Shown: positions 6,942-15,755 of the stretch, piece by piece
Position numbering within the stretch: position 1 is the stretch's first letter
How the letters are laid out: each line of letters starts with the position of its first letter
NCBI GenBank assembly: GCA_038184435.1
Contig: CP116227.1
Coordinates: forward strand, 2,757,501 to 2,821,500
Direction of reading: 5' to 3'
DNA: 64,000 bases
From: Nocardioides alkalitolerans
GTDB lineage: Bacteria > Actinomycetota > Actinomycetes > Propionibacteriales > Nocardioidaceae
The notes under the pieces: generated by a model
Seen by the model: the letters and a program-made list of their open reading frames with translations, nothing else
Told to the model about the DNA's origin: nothing
Database searches by the model: none
Made by a program: the position numbers and the translations under genes

Positions 6942-8519
6942 TCACGCCGGCTTCAGGAGCCCCTGGTCGTCCACGACGCCCGTGGCCAGGGTCTTGTAGC
7001 CGGTCTCCTCGAACAGCACCGTCAGCTGCCGCTCGTCGGCGTCGACGACGACCCCGGTGCCGAACGTGCCGTGCACGACCCGCTCGCCCCGGCGCTCGTC
7101 GTCGACCTCCGGGGCGTCCCCGGCGCGACCGGACGCGCAGTTGTCGCAGCGCTCGCAGGCGTCCGCGGCCTGGCCGTAGTAGCCGAGCAGCCAGGCCGCG
7201 CGGCAGCGCCCCGTGCCGGCGTACTCCAGCATCATCTCGACGCGCGACTGCTCGAGCCGCTTCCGCTCGCGGGCGACCTCGCGCACGGCCTCGACGTCGG
7301 CGTCGACCCCGGCCAGCTCGACGAGGTTCAGCACGCGCGTCGCCGCCGCCGTTCCGACGTCCGCCGCACGGGCGACCTCGCGCGGCTCCTCGGCGCCGAC
7401 CCGGCGCACCGCGGCGAGCACGGCGCGCACCGTCGACCGGCGGGGCACCCCGGCCGCGAAGAAGCGGCCCAGGGCGCGGTCCTCGGGGCGGTGCACGAGC
7501 ACGACGTCCGCCGGTTCCCCGTCACGGCCGGCCCGGCCGATCTCCTGGAAGTAGTCGTCGACCGAGGCCGGGGCACCCGCGTGGACCACGCGCCGCACGT
7601 CGGGCTTGTCGATCCCCATGCCGAAGGCGGAGGTCGCCACCAGCACGTCGAGCTCGTCGGCGTCGAAGCGGCGGTGCACCTCCTCGCGGTCGGCGCGCTT
7701 CATCCCGGCGTGGTACGCCGCGGAGCGACGCCCGTCGGACCCGAGCGCGGCCGCGAGCTCCTCGGCGTGGGTGCGGGTGCGGACGTAGACCAGGGTGACG
7801 CCGCCCCGGTCCTCCCGGGCCAGCTCGAGGACCCGGGCGTCGAGGCGGTCGCCGTCGGCCGCCTGCTCGACGACGAGGGCGAGGTTGGGCCGGTCGAGGT
7901 CGGCGGTGACGACCGTCGGGTCGGCGAGCCGGAGCCGCGTGGTGAGCGACTCCAGCACGGGGGCCGCGGCGGTCGCCGTCGTCGCCACCCGCACCGCCCG
8001 GGCCTCGGTGTCGTCGAGCCGGTCGAGCAGGGCGCCGAGCCGCAGGTAGTCGGGCCGGAAGTCGTGGCCCCACTCGGAGACGCAGTGGGCCTCGTCGACG
8101 GCGACGAGCCCGGGCGGGCAGGCGGCGAGCGCCTCGGCCACCGCGGGGTTCGCGAGCTGCTCCGGCGCCAGGAACAGCAGGTCGACCTCGCACCGGCCGA
8201 CCGCGTCCAGCAGCTCCGCGCGACGGCGCTTGCCGAGCGTCGAGTCGAGGGCCTCGACGCGGGTGTCCGCGCCGTCGAGGTGCGCGACCTGGTCGCGCTG
8301 CAGGGCGATGAGGGGCGAGACCACCAGGGTCCACCCCGGGGTGAGCCGCGCGGCGGCGAGGTAGACGAGCGACTTGCCGGAGCCGGTGGGGGCCAGGACG
8401 ACGGTGTCGTGCCCCTCCACGACCGCGGTGATGGCCTCCCGCTGCCAGGGAGTCGGCTCCTCCACACCGAACGCTGCAGCTGCCTCGTCGACCCTCGCCC
8501 CGGTGCGTTCGTCACTCAT
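6942..8519 (-). CDS. recQ: RecQ family ATP-dependent DNA helicase
   Basis: A 525-residue superfamily 2 helicase. Walker A APTGSGKS is at residues 43-50 and the DEAH box with AHCVSEWGHDFRPDY follows at 142-157, which is diagnostic for RecQ. The helicase C domain contains ATSAFGMGIDKPDVR and FQEIGRAGRDG. The zinc-binding region has a CRAAWLLGYYG stretch and CERCDNC (about 450-465). There is no HRDC domain; instead the last 50 residues (VVHGTFGTGVVV, VLFEETGYKTL) resemble the Tudor-like tail of UvrD/PcrA helicases, an arrangement found in actinobacterial RecQ proteins. It unwinds DNA in recombination and repair. It lies downstream of the acyl-CoA ligase gene in the same direction, 75 bp apart. 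Confidence 0.93.
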   Translation of the reverse strand: MSDERTGARVDEAAAAFGVEEPTPWQREAITAVVEGHDTVVLAPTGSGKSLVYLAAARLTPGWTLVVSPLIALQRDQVAHLDGADTRVEALDSTLGKRRRAELLDAVGRCEVDLLFLAPEQLANPAVAEALAACPPGLVAVDEAHCVSEWGHDFRPDYLRLGALLDRLDDTEARAVRVATTATAAAPVLESLTTRLRLADPTVVTADLDRPNLALVVEQAADGDRLDARVLELAREDRGGVTLVYVRTRTHAEELAAALGSDGRRSAAYHAGMKRADREEVHRRFDADELDVLVATSAFGMGIDKPDVRRVVHAGAPASVDDYFQEIGRAGRDGEPADVVLVHRPEDRALGRFFAAGVPRRSTVRAVLAAVRRVGAEEPREVARAADVGTAAATRVLNLVELAGVDADVEAVREVARERKRLEQSRVEMMLEYAGTGRCRAAWLLGYYGQAADACERCDNCASGRAGDAPEVDDERRGERVVHGTFGTGVVVDADERQLTVLFEETGYKTLATGVVDDQGLLKPA

Positions 8520-8594
8520 GCACGGAGCCTAGGAGGGGCCCCGGTAACGGACCGCCCGGGCGGGTGAGGGCGGAGGGTCGGCGCCCGGCCGTCG

Positions 8595-10232
8595 TCAGCG
8601 GAACCGCCGGCGCTGGCCCCCGTCCCAGGTGGTGCCGGTGATGCCCCGCTCGCGCAGCTCGGCCTTGCGCACCTTCTGCGTCGACGTCTTGGGCAGCGCG
8701 TCGACGATGTCGACGTACCGCGGGACGGCGAAGTAGGCGAGCCGGTCGGCGACCTCCGCGACGAGCCTCGCGGGGTCCAGGTCGTGGCCCTCCTCCGGGA
8801 CCACGCTGGCCATCACCGCATCCTCGCCGAGCTCGCCCGGCACCGCGAAGACGGCCGCCTCGGCCACCGCCGGATGCCCCGTGAGCACGTGCTCGACCTC
8901 GAAGGCGCTCACGTTCTCCCCCGAGACCCGCAGAGCGTCCTTGAGTCGGTCGCGGAAGGAGAACGAGCCGTCCTCGTGGCGCACCACCTGGTCACCGGTG
9001 TGGAACCAGGCGTTGCGGTGCGCCTCCCACGTCTTGTCGGGCTGGCGCCAGTAACCGAGCTGACCGACGAACGGTCGCGTCGGACGCGTCAGCAGCTCCC
9101 CGGGCGTGCCGTCGGGGACCGGACGGTCGTGCTCGTCGGCCACCACCACCTCCCACCCGGGCGCCGGCACCCCGCACCGCCCGGGACGGCGCTCCCCGTG
9201 CGGCACCCCGAGGGGGATGCCCGAGTCGGTGGAGCCGTAGAGCTCGGTCAGGTCCGTGCCGAAGCGGGCCGCGAACTCCGCGTCGTGCCCGACGGGGAAC
9301 GGCACCACCATCGCGAGCCGCAACCGGTGCGCACGCTCGTCGGGCTGCTCGGGCTGCTTCCACAGCAGCGCCCCGATCGCGCCCAGCATGTTGGTGACGG
9401 TCGCGCCCGACGCGGCGATCTCGCTCCAGTAGCGGCTGGCGCTGAAGCGGGGGGACACCACGACCGGCGCCCGGTTGCGCACCCCCGGGAGGAACGCGGT
9501 GTACATCGCGTTGATGTGGAACAGCGGCAGGCAGGTGTAGATGACGTCGTCGGCCGTGTAGCCCATCACCCACTCGGTGTTCTCCGCGAACGCCAGCGCC
9601 GTGCGGTGCGACCACATCACCCCCTTCGAGGGTCCCGTCGTGCCCGAGGTGAAGAGGATGGCGAGCAGGTCGGAGTCGACGGCCGGGTGCGGGTCGTGGA
9701 CCGGCGGTGCACCACCGTCGCGGAGGGCGGGGAAGGACTCGGCCCACGGGGGCAGCCCCGGGGACCGGTACGGCGCGGCGTCCGCCCCTGCGGCGGGCAG
9801 CGCCCAGGTGCGGGTGAGCGCGCCGGAGCGCTCGAGGGCGCCGGCCACCTCGACCAGCACGTCCCCGTCGGCGACGAGCCGGCACGGTCCCACGAGGTCC
9901 AGCATCGCGGTGAGGGGATCGCCCCGCAGGGCGGTGTTGAGCGGCACCGACACCGCTCCGAGCCAGGCCGTCGCGAGGGCCACCGTCAGGAACTCGACCC
10001 GGTTGCCGACCATGAGGGCGACGCGGTCGCCCGGGCGCACCCCGTCGGCCGCGAGGGCGCCCGCGACGGCACGCACCTCGCTCAGCAGCGCGGCGTAGGT
10101 GAGGGACGGGCCGTCGACGAACCGGACGCACGGGGCGTCCGGGTGCGTGGTGGCGGCCTCGAGCAGCGTCCTCGGGACCGTGGCGGTCCGGTCGTCGCCC
10201 GCGGTCGGGCTCGTCGTGTCGTGCTGGGGCAC
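8595..10232 (-). CDS. AMP-binding acyl-CoA synthetase
   Basis: A 545-residue ANL-superfamily ligase that activates a carboxylic acid to its acyl-CoA through an acyl-AMP. The P-loop FTSGTTGPSKG is at 194-204; ELYGSTDSGIPLG forms motif A5; WFHTGDQVV and FRDRLKDALRVSGENVSAFE form A7-A8; the catalytic Lys lies in KTSTQKVRK near the C-terminus. The pattern is closest to crotonobetaine/carnitine-CoA ligase (CaiC-like), but the substrate cannot be read. It begins 34 bp after the LLM oxidoreductase stop and is probably the last enzyme gene of the long operon that starts at 19932. GAGGAG precedes the ATG. Confidence 0.9.
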   Translation of the reverse strand: MPQHDTTSPTAGDDRTATVPRTLLEAATTHPDAPCVRFVDGPSLTYAALLSEVRAVAGALAADGVRPGDRVALMVGNRVEFLTVALATAWLGAVSVPLNTALRGDPLTAMLDLVGPCRLVADGDVLVEVAGALERSGALTRTWALPAAGADAAPYRSPGLPPWAESFPALRDGGAPPVHDPHPAVDSDLLAILFTSGTTGPSKGVMWSHRTALAFAENTEWVMGYTADDVIYTCLPLFHINAMYTAFLPGVRNRAPVVVSPRFSASRYWSEIAASGATVTNMLGAIGALLWKQPEQPDERAHRLRLAMVVPFPVGHDAEFAARFGTDLTELYGSTDSGIPLGVPHGERRPGRCGVPAPGWEVVVADEHDRPVPDGTPGELLTRPTRPFVGQLGYWRQPDKTWEAHRNAWFHTGDQVVRHEDGSFSFRDRLKDALRVSGENVSAFEVEHVLTGHPAVAEAAVFAVPGELGEDAVMASVVPEEGHDLDPARLVAEVADRLAYFAVPRYVDIVDALPKTSTQKVRKAELRERGITGTTWDGGQRRRFR

Positions 10233-10266
10233 GGGGTCCTCCTCCGGCAGGAGCCGGGTGGGCGGG

Positions 10267-11217
10267 CTAGTAGGGCTGGTAGACGCCGACGCGGTCGAGG
10301 ACCGTGCCCCACCGCGCCTCGAGGGCGGCGGGCACGTCGCCCTGCGTCGCCGTCACGGCGAACTCGTCGAGGAGCTCGTCGGTCACCAGGGCCGTCATGT
10401 CGTCCCACCGACCCTCGCGCGACATCTGCCGCAGGCGGTCGGCGCGCTCGCCCTCGTCGTACAGGTCCAGGACCCAGCGGTACGCCGGGGTCGAGGCGTA
10501 GAACGCGATCTGCTTGCGCACGGCGCGGCGCGCGGCGTCGACCTCCTCGTCCGTCGTGCCCGTCGCGACCAGGACCGGGCACGTGAGCTCGAAGCCGCCG
10601 GACCGGCGGCGGTCGTCGACGGCGGGGGCCACGCGCTCCTCGTAGGTGCGCGGCGAGGTGAGCGGGTGCAGCACGAGCCCGTCGGCGACCTCCGTCGCCA
10701 TGGCGACCATCGCCGGCCCGACCGCCGCGAGGTGGACCGGTGGAGCGCCGACGCCCGACGGACCGGGGTCGAACATGGGGGTCATCAGGGTGTGCTGGTA
10801 GTGGCTGCCGACGTGCTCCAGCGGGACCCGCTCGTTCCAGCACGTCCAGATCGCGCGCAGGGCGGCGACGTAGTCGGCCATCCGTTGCACGGGCTCCGAC
10901 CACGTCTCGCTGAAGCGCCGCTCGATGTGGGCGCGCACCTGGGTGCCGAGCCCCAGCACGAAGTCCCCGCCCGTGACCCGGGCGAGCTCGTGGGCCAGTC
11001 CCGCGGTCACCATCGGGTTGCGCGCGAAGGCGACCGCCACGGAGGTGCGGAGCTGCAGGCCCGGAGCGGCCAGGGCCGCCACCGCGAGCGGTGAGAACGG
11101 CTCGCGCGGCGCCTCGAGCGCCCACAGCCCGTCGTAACCCTGCTCCGCGGCGGTCCGCGCGACCGTGGCAGCAGTGCCCAGCTCCAGGCCGAAGCCCGGG
11201 TAGAGGTCGATCTTCAC
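10267..11217 (-). CDS. F420-dependent LLM class oxidoreductase (TIGR03617-like)
   Basis: A 316-residue luciferase-like TIM-barrel oxidoreductase expected to use coenzyme F420. It starts at GTG 11217 (VKIDLYPGFGLELG), with GGAGGAG at 11226-11232; the longer open frame upstream lies inside the MaoC gene. Family marks are RTSVAVAFARNPMVTAGLAH, GGDFVLGLGTQVRAHIERRF and HLAAVGPAMVAMATEVADGL. The pattern fits the TIGR03617 group of mycobacterial and related proteins, whose substrates are not known. Its start overlaps the stop of the MaoC gene by 4 bp (GTGA), so the two are coupled, pointing to a role in oxidation of an acyl-CoA or related intermediate. Confidence 0.86.
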   Translation of the reverse strand: MKIDLYPGFGLELGTAATVARTAAEQGYDGLWALEAPREPFSPLAVAALAAPGLQLRTSVAVAFARNPMVTAGLAHELARVTGGDFVLGLGTQVRAHIERRFSETWSEPVQRMADYVAALRAIWTCWNERVPLEHVGSHYQHTLMTPMFDPGPSGVGAPPVHLAAVGPAMVAMATEVADGLVLHPLTSPRTYEERVAPAVDDRRRSGGFELTCPVLVATGTTDEEVDAARRAVRKQIAFYASTPAYRWVLDLYDEGERADRLRQMSREGRWDDMTALVTDELLDEFAVTATQGDVPAALEARWGTVLDRVGVYQPY

Positions 11218-11681
11218 CGGGGGTCTCCTCCATCGTCGGGTGTCGTCCGTCGGGGCAGCCCGACGCGCGCGGTGCCGCGGACGACGTCGCGCCCGTCCTC
11301 GGCGCACAGCCAGACGGAGCAGGTCGCGAGGCGCTCGCCGTCGGCGTCCGCCACGTCCTCGATCACGCCGCCCGCCACGAGCACCTCGCCGGCGAAGGCG
11401 TTGCTGGTGAACCGCACGTCGAGGCTGCGCACGAGCCCGGCGTCCCCGGTCCAGCGCGCCAGCATCTCCCACAGGTAGCCGACGTTGAGCGGACCCTGGT
11501 TGATGACGCGGTCGCCGAGGCCGAGGCCCCGGACCACCGCGGGATCGAGGTGGATCGGGTTCGGGTCGCGCAGCAGGAGCGCCGTCGGCTTCATCGCCTC
11601 GGCCCGGACGGTCACGGCCAGGTCGGGGAGGTCGTCGCCCACCGCCTCGGCGGTGACGGCAGGGGCGGCGGGGGGCCTCAC
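11214..11681 (-). CDS. MaoC-type dehydratase, hydratase-motif subunit
   Basis: A 155-residue hot-dog protein. It carries the (R)-hydratase motif: RDPNPIHLDPAVVRGLGLGD near residues 42-61, in which Asp, Asn and His form the hydratase 2 active site. The GTG start at 11681 overlaps the stop of the preceding gene (GTGA). Together with that gene it looks like the two halves of a double-hot-dog enoyl-CoA hydratase, as in heteromeric MaoC dehydratases of actinobacteria. It would add water to a trans-2-enoyl-CoA within this pathway. Confidence 0.84.
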   Translation of the reverse strand: MRPPAAPAVTAEAVGDDLPDLAVTVRAEAMKPTALLLRDPNPIHLDPAVVRGLGLGDRVINQGPLNVGYLWEMLARWTGDAGLVRSLDVRFTSNAFAGEVLVAGGVIEDVADADGERLATCSVWLCAEDGRDVVRGTARVGLPRRTTPDDGGDPR

Positions 11682-12136
11682 GCCGCCGCCTCCGGCCGCG
11701 GGACGATCATCGAGGCGTGGCACCGCACCGCGACGGCCTCGGTCGCCGTCCCGTCAGGCCCCGCGGACTGCTCGACGATCTCGGTGACGTACTCGACCAC
11801 GTCGAACACCGGCACCCGTCGCCCCGTGCGCCGGGTGGCGCCGAGCACCTCGCACCGCACCACGTACTCCCGCTCGTGCTCCAGCGGCCGGACCTGCTCG
11901 ATGCGGCACTCGCCGAACATGACGCCGTCGTCGGTGCCGGCACCCAGCATCCGGAAGAGGCCGTCCAGGCCCTCCCCCATGCCCCGGAAGGACCCGACGA
12001 CGGTCCACGCACCGTGCGGTCGCTCGCCCGACGTCGGTGCGCCGAGCGCGTCGCGCAGCAGCCAGTCCTCGAACGCCTGGATCCGCAACGCCCCGTCCCG
12101 CATCCGGGCCGGGACGACGGAGCCCGCGGGGCTCAC
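11678..12136 (-). CDS. MaoC N-terminal-like hot-dog protein
   Basis: A 152-residue single hot-dog domain protein without a clear catalytic Asp-His pair. Recognisable stretches are LEHEREYVVRCEVLGATRR and VFDVVEYVTEIVEQ, the long central helix and strands of FAS1-type or MaoC N-terminal dehydratase halves. The GTG start at 12136 overlaps the upstream stop (GTGA), and its own stop overlaps the start of the catalytic MaoC gene. It is probably the non-catalytic, substrate-shaping partner in a heteromer with the next gene product. Confidence 0.72.
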   Translation of the reverse strand: MSPAGSVVPARMRDGALRIQAFEDWLLRDALGAPTSGERPHGAWTVVGSFRGMGEGLDGLFRMLGAGTDDGVMFGECRIEQVRPLEHEREYVVRCEVLGATRRTGRRVPVFDVVEYVTEIVEQSAGPDGTATEAVAVRCHASMIVPRPEAAA

Positions 12137-12981
12137 GCGCGCCCCGTGGGCGCCGCGGTCGCGGGGAGGCGTGCAGCCCCGGAGAACTGCCCGGGCTCCC
12201 GGCCGGCTCCCGGCGGGCCGGCGAACGCCTGGGCCAGCGTCATCCACTCCGCAGCGACGTCACCCTGGGTCACGAGCGCGGTGTCGACCACGTGGCGCCG
12301 CTGGGTCACGACGAGGCAGAAGTCCTCGGCCGGTCCGCGCACGACCTGCACCGCCGTGGGCTCGCCCCAGGTCCACCGGGTGCCGTCCGGCGCCTCGAGC
12401 TCGACGCGCACCGGCACGTCGGGGACGACGAGTCCTCGCGTGCGGTAGCTGTTGGGGAACGCCAGCACACCGATGCGGGCGACGTGCCGCAGTCGGTCGG
12501 TGGGCTCACGACGGGCCCCCAGGGCGTCGACCACGTCCTGACCGTGCGCCCAGGTCTCCATGATGCGGGCGGTCAGCTTGGACGCCAGTCTCATGGACGG
12601 GCCGAACCACGGGACCCGGGTGCTCGGGTCCGCGGCCGCCGCCGCGACGAGCAGCCCCTCGGACTCGCGCTCCCACCAGTCGAGCACCTCGGTGCCCGAC
12701 AGGTGGGCGTGCCGCGGGCCCACTCCGTCGACGTACGTCTGCAGGTCGCCCATCTCCTCGTCGCGGAAGCGGACGAACGCCGCGGCATCCGCGATGCACG
12801 TGCGGGTGACGCCGTCGAAGAACGCGAGGTGGGCCATCTCGTCGTGCACCGACCACCCCGCCGCGGGCGTCGGCAGGGACCACACGTGCGCGGGCTGCTC
12901 GCGCAGCAGGGCGAGCAGGGCGTCGCGCTCGGCGCGGAGGTCCTCGACCAGGCCGGCGACGACCGCCGCCGGCGTGCTCAT
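12133..12981 (-). CDS. TIGR03084 family DinB-like metal-binding protein
   Basis: A 282-residue protein of the TIGR03084 group, related to DinB/maleylpyruvate-isomerase four-helix proteins. The N-terminal helical domain has WSVHDEMAHLAFFDGVTRTC, and a third helix has TARIMETWAHGQDVVDALG: the His residues at HDEMAHL and AHGQD are the expected metal ligands. The C-terminal half resembles a sterol-carrier-like beta domain (VRVELEAPDGTRWTWG). The ATG at 12981 overlaps the crotonase stop (ATGA). It is commonly found next to acyl-CoA genes in actinobacteria; a thiol-dependent isomerase or detoxification role is possible but unproven. Confidence 0.82.
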   Translation of the reverse strand: MSTPAAVVAGLVEDLRAERDALLALLREQPAHVWSLPTPAAGWSVHDEMAHLAFFDGVTRTCIADAAAFVRFRDEEMGDLQTYVDGVGPRHAHLSGTEVLDWWERESEGLLVAAAAADPSTRVPWFGPSMRLASKLTARIMETWAHGQDVVDALGARREPTDRLRHVARIGVLAFPNSYRTRGLVVPDVPVRVELEAPDGTRWTWGEPTAVQVVRGPAEDFCLVVTQRRHVVDTALVTQGDVAAEWMTLAQAFAGPPGAGREPGQFSGAARLPATAAPTGRA

Positions 12982-13772
12982 CGGCCCTGCCAGCGGGGAC
13001 GGCGCTTCTCCGCGAAGGCGCGCGGCCCCTCCTGCGCGTCCTCGCTCAGGTAGACGGGCGCCCAGATCTCCTCGGCCACCTCGAACGCGGGCGTCCGCCC
13101 GTGCTCCGCGACCGCGTAGACCATGCGCTTCGCTGCCCGCACCGACAGCGGTGCGTTCGCGACGATCGTGGCCACGAGCGCGCTGGTGGCCGCGCGCAGC
13201 TCCGCCGCGGGGACCACGCGGTTGACGAGGCCCATCTCGTGGGCGCGCCGGGCGTCCACCCGGTCGCCGGTGAGGAGGATCTCCATCGCGGCGCGCGGCG
13301 GCACCAGCCAGGGCAGCGGCGCCGCCCACGGCGATCCCCGCCCCACCTTCGCCTCCGAGACCGCGAACGTCGCGGTGTCCGCCGCGACGACCAGGTCGGC
13401 CGACTGCGCGAGGAGGAAGCCGCCGCCGAACGCGCCCCCGTTCACAGCGGCGATGACCGGCTTGGTGACCTCCACGGTGCGACCCGGCTGCGGCACGAAG
13501 TCCGGCGGCGGGATCGTGAGACCCGTGCTCGCCATCTCCTTGAGGTCCCCGCCCGCGCAGAACGCCTTCTCGCCGGCTCCCGTGAGGACGACCACCTGCA
13601 CGGCGTCGTCGGCTTCCGCCCGCAGCAGCAGCTCCTTCAGGCCCGTCCGGACCGCGAGGTTGAGCGCGTTGCGCGCCTCGGGGCGGTTGATGGTGATCCA
13701 GGCGGCACCGTCGACGACCTCGTAGAGGACCGCCTCCGTGGCGGTGTCGGTTTCCGTGCTGGTGGCGCTCAT
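12978..13772 (-). CDS. Enoyl-CoA hydratase/isomerase family protein
   Basis: A 264-residue crotonase-fold protein. The oxyanion-hole segments are EKAFCAGGDLKEMA (about 68-81) and KPVIAAVNGGAFGGGFLLAQ (about 104-123). The catalytic region reads FAVSEAKVGRGSPWAAPLPW: the first Glu is present in SEAKVG, while the second position of true hydratases (Glu in PE-GG) is replaced. That leaves hydratase, isomerase or hydrolase activity open. The C-terminus FAEKRRPRWQGR is typical of the family. It overlaps its neighbours on both sides by 4 bp, deep inside the long operon. Confidence 0.88.
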   Translation of the reverse strand: MSATSTETDTATEAVLYEVVDGAAWITINRPEARNALNLAVRTGLKELLLRAEADDAVQVVVLTGAGEKAFCAGGDLKEMASTGLTIPPPDFVPQPGRTVEVTKPVIAAVNGGAFGGGFLLAQSADLVVAADTATFAVSEAKVGRGSPWAAPLPWLVPPRAAMEILLTGDRVDARRAHEMGLVNRVVPAAELRAATSALVATIVANAPLSVRAAKRMVYAVAEHGRTPAFEVAEEIWAPVYLSEDAQEGPRAFAEKRRPRWQGR

Positions 13773-15748
13773 GCCTCGTCCTCCTCGGTCTCCTCCAGCA
13801 CGACGAGGACGGTGCCCGTGTCGACGGCGCCCCCCGTGCTGACCGGCACGCTCGCGACGACCGCGTCGGCGGCCGCCTTGATCGCGTGCTCCATCTTCAT
13901 GGCCTCGAGCACCAGCACGGTCTCGCCCGCGACGACCCGGTCGCCGGGCGCGACGTTGACCCGCACGACGGTCCCGGGCATGGGGGCCAGGAGCGAACCG
14001 GCCTCGAGAGCGCCCGCCTTGTCGACGAACCGCGGGACGACCGTCAGGTCGAGCGTGCCGTCCGCCCAGGACACGTACGCCGCGCCCCCGGCCCGCACGA
14101 CGTCGAACCGGCGTCGTACACCGTCGACCACGAGGTCGACACCGTCGGGCTCCACCCGGTGCAGCACCACGTCGAGCGCCGTCCCGTCGACCTCGAAGCG
14201 GGGACGCCGCCCGAGGTCGTAGCCGACCTCGAACCGGCGGTCGCCGACGGCGTACGCGCGGTGCTGGAGCTGCGAGCGGACGTTGCGGAAGCCGGACGCG
14301 ACGTGCCGTACGACGCCGCTGCCGCCCCGCTCGAGGGCCTGGTCCGCGAGGGCGACGGCGAGGACCGCCGCGCCCTCCACCGCCGGCGTCAGGGTGGGCG
14401 CCAGGTCGCGCGGGTCGAGCCGGTCGAGGAAGTGCGTGTCGATGCGGCCGGCCACGAACTCCTCGTGCTCGAGGATCCCGACGAGCAGGGTGCGGTTGGT
14501 CGTGACGCCCAGGACCCGGGCCCCGCGGAGGGCACGGACGAGCCGGGCCGACGCCTCCTCGCGGGTGCGCCCGTAGCCGATCACCTTCGCGAGCATCGGG
14601 TCGTAGTTGGTGCTCACCACGTCGCCCGACTCGACGCCGCCGTCCACCCGCAGACCCGGCACCTCGGGGATCTCGAAGCGGTGGAGCGTGCCCGCCGCCG
14701 GCAGGAAGCCGTTGAGCGCGTCCTCAGCGTAGAGGCGCGCCTCGATGGCGTGCCCGGTGATCGTGGGGGCGAACGCCTCCGCGGGCAGCGGGAGACCGGC
14801 GGCCACGTCGAGCTGCAGCCGCACGAGGTCGAGGCCCGTGACGAGCTCGGTCACCGGGTGCTCGACCTGCAGGCGCGTGTTGACCTCCAGGAAGTAGAAG
14901 TCCCCGCCCGGTGCCAGCAGGAACTCGACGGTCCCTGCTCCGACGTACCCCAGCGCACGACCGGCCTCGACGGCCGCCGCGCCCATGCGCTCGCGCAGCT
15001 CCGGCGTGACGACCGGCGAGGGCGACTCCTCGATGATCTTCTGGTGGCGTCGCTGGATCGAGCACTCCCGCTCGTTGAGGTGCACGATCGCTCCGTGCGT
15101 GTCGCCGAAGATCTGGATCTCGACGTGGCGCGGCTCGTCGACGTAGTGCTCGAGGAACACGGTGTCGTTGCCGAACGCGGACCCCGCCTCGCGCCGGGCC
15201 GAGGCGATGGCCTCCAGGAGCTCGGACTCGGCGCGCACGACCCGCATGCCGCGGCCGCCGCCGCCGAACGACGCCTTGACCAGGACCGGCCAGCCGATCG
15301 CCTCGGCGACCGCGAGCACCTCGTCGTCCGGCACGCCGGTCAGGTCGCGCCCCGGCAGCACGGGCACGCCCGCCGCCTCCATCATGTCGCGGGCGGTCAG
15401 CTTCGAGCCCATCGCCTCGATGGCCTCGACGCCCGGGCCGATGAACGTGATCCCCGCCTTCTCGCAGCGGCGCGCGAAGTCGGCGTTCTCCGAGAGGAAG
15501 CCGTAGCCGGGGTGCACGGCGTCGGCGCCCACCCGCTCCGCCGCCTCGAGGACGGCGTCGGCGCGGAGGTAGGACTCGGCGGGGGTGGCGCCCCCCAGGG
15601 GCACCGCCTCGTCGGCCTCCAGCACGAACGGCGCCTGAGCGTCCGCGTCGGAGTAGACGGCGACCGTCGCGATGCCCATCTCGCGGCAGGTGCGGAAGAC
15701 GCGTCGTGCGATCTCCCCGCGGTTGGCGACCAGGACCTTGGTGATCAT
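13769..15748 (-). CDS. Acyl-CoA carboxylase alpha subunit (biotin carboxylase plus BCCP)
   Basis: A 659-residue subunit that carboxylates biotin with ATP and bicarbonate. The biotin carboxylase N-domain begins KVLVANRGEIARRVFRTC; the ATP-grasp glycine loop is FGGGGRGMRVV; the EHPVTELVTGLDLVRLQ stretch lies in the C-part. The last 75 residues are the biotinyl domain with the acceptor Lys in EAMKMEH. I use the ATG at 15748, which has GAGGAAGAG in front of it, rather than the upstream frame extension. It follows the carboxyltransferase gene by 7 bp, so the two form a 3-methylcrotonyl-, geranyl- or propionyl-type holoenzyme. AtuA nearby favours a branched isoprenoid-type acyl-CoA. Confidence 0.93.
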   Translation of the reverse strand: MITKVLVANRGEIARRVFRTCREMGIATVAVYSDADAQAPFVLEADEAVPLGGATPAESYLRADAVLEAAERVGADAVHPGYGFLSENADFARRCEKAGITFIGPGVEAIEAMGSKLTARDMMEAAGVPVLPGRDLTGVPDDEVLAVAEAIGWPVLVKASFGGGGRGMRVVRAESELLEAIASARREAGSAFGNDTVFLEHYVDEPRHVEIQIFGDTHGAIVHLNERECSIQRRHQKIIEESPSPVVTPELRERMGAAAVEAGRALGYVGAGTVEFLLAPGGDFYFLEVNTRLQVEHPVTELVTGLDLVRLQLDVAAGLPLPAEAFAPTITGHAIEARLYAEDALNGFLPAAGTLHRFEIPEVPGLRVDGGVESGDVVSTNYDPMLAKVIGYGRTREEASARLVRALRGARVLGVTTNRTLLVGILEHEEFVAGRIDTHFLDRLDPRDLAPTLTPAVEGAAVLAVALADQALERGGSGVVRHVASGFRNVRSQLQHRAYAVGDRRFEVGYDLGRRPRFEVDGTALDVVLHRVEPDGVDLVVDGVRRRFDVVRAGGAAYVSWADGTLDLTVVPRFVDKAGALEAGSLLAPMPGTVVRVNVAPGDRVVAGETVLVLEAMKMEHAIKAAADAVVASVPVSTGGAVDTGTVLVVLEETEEDEA

Positions 15749-15755
15749 CTCTTCC

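Noticed and set aside
8551..8563. Terminator between the acyl-CoA ligase and recQ
   Set aside because: CCGCCCGGGCGG is a short palindrome without clear stem extension or T-rich tail; it was too weak to list.
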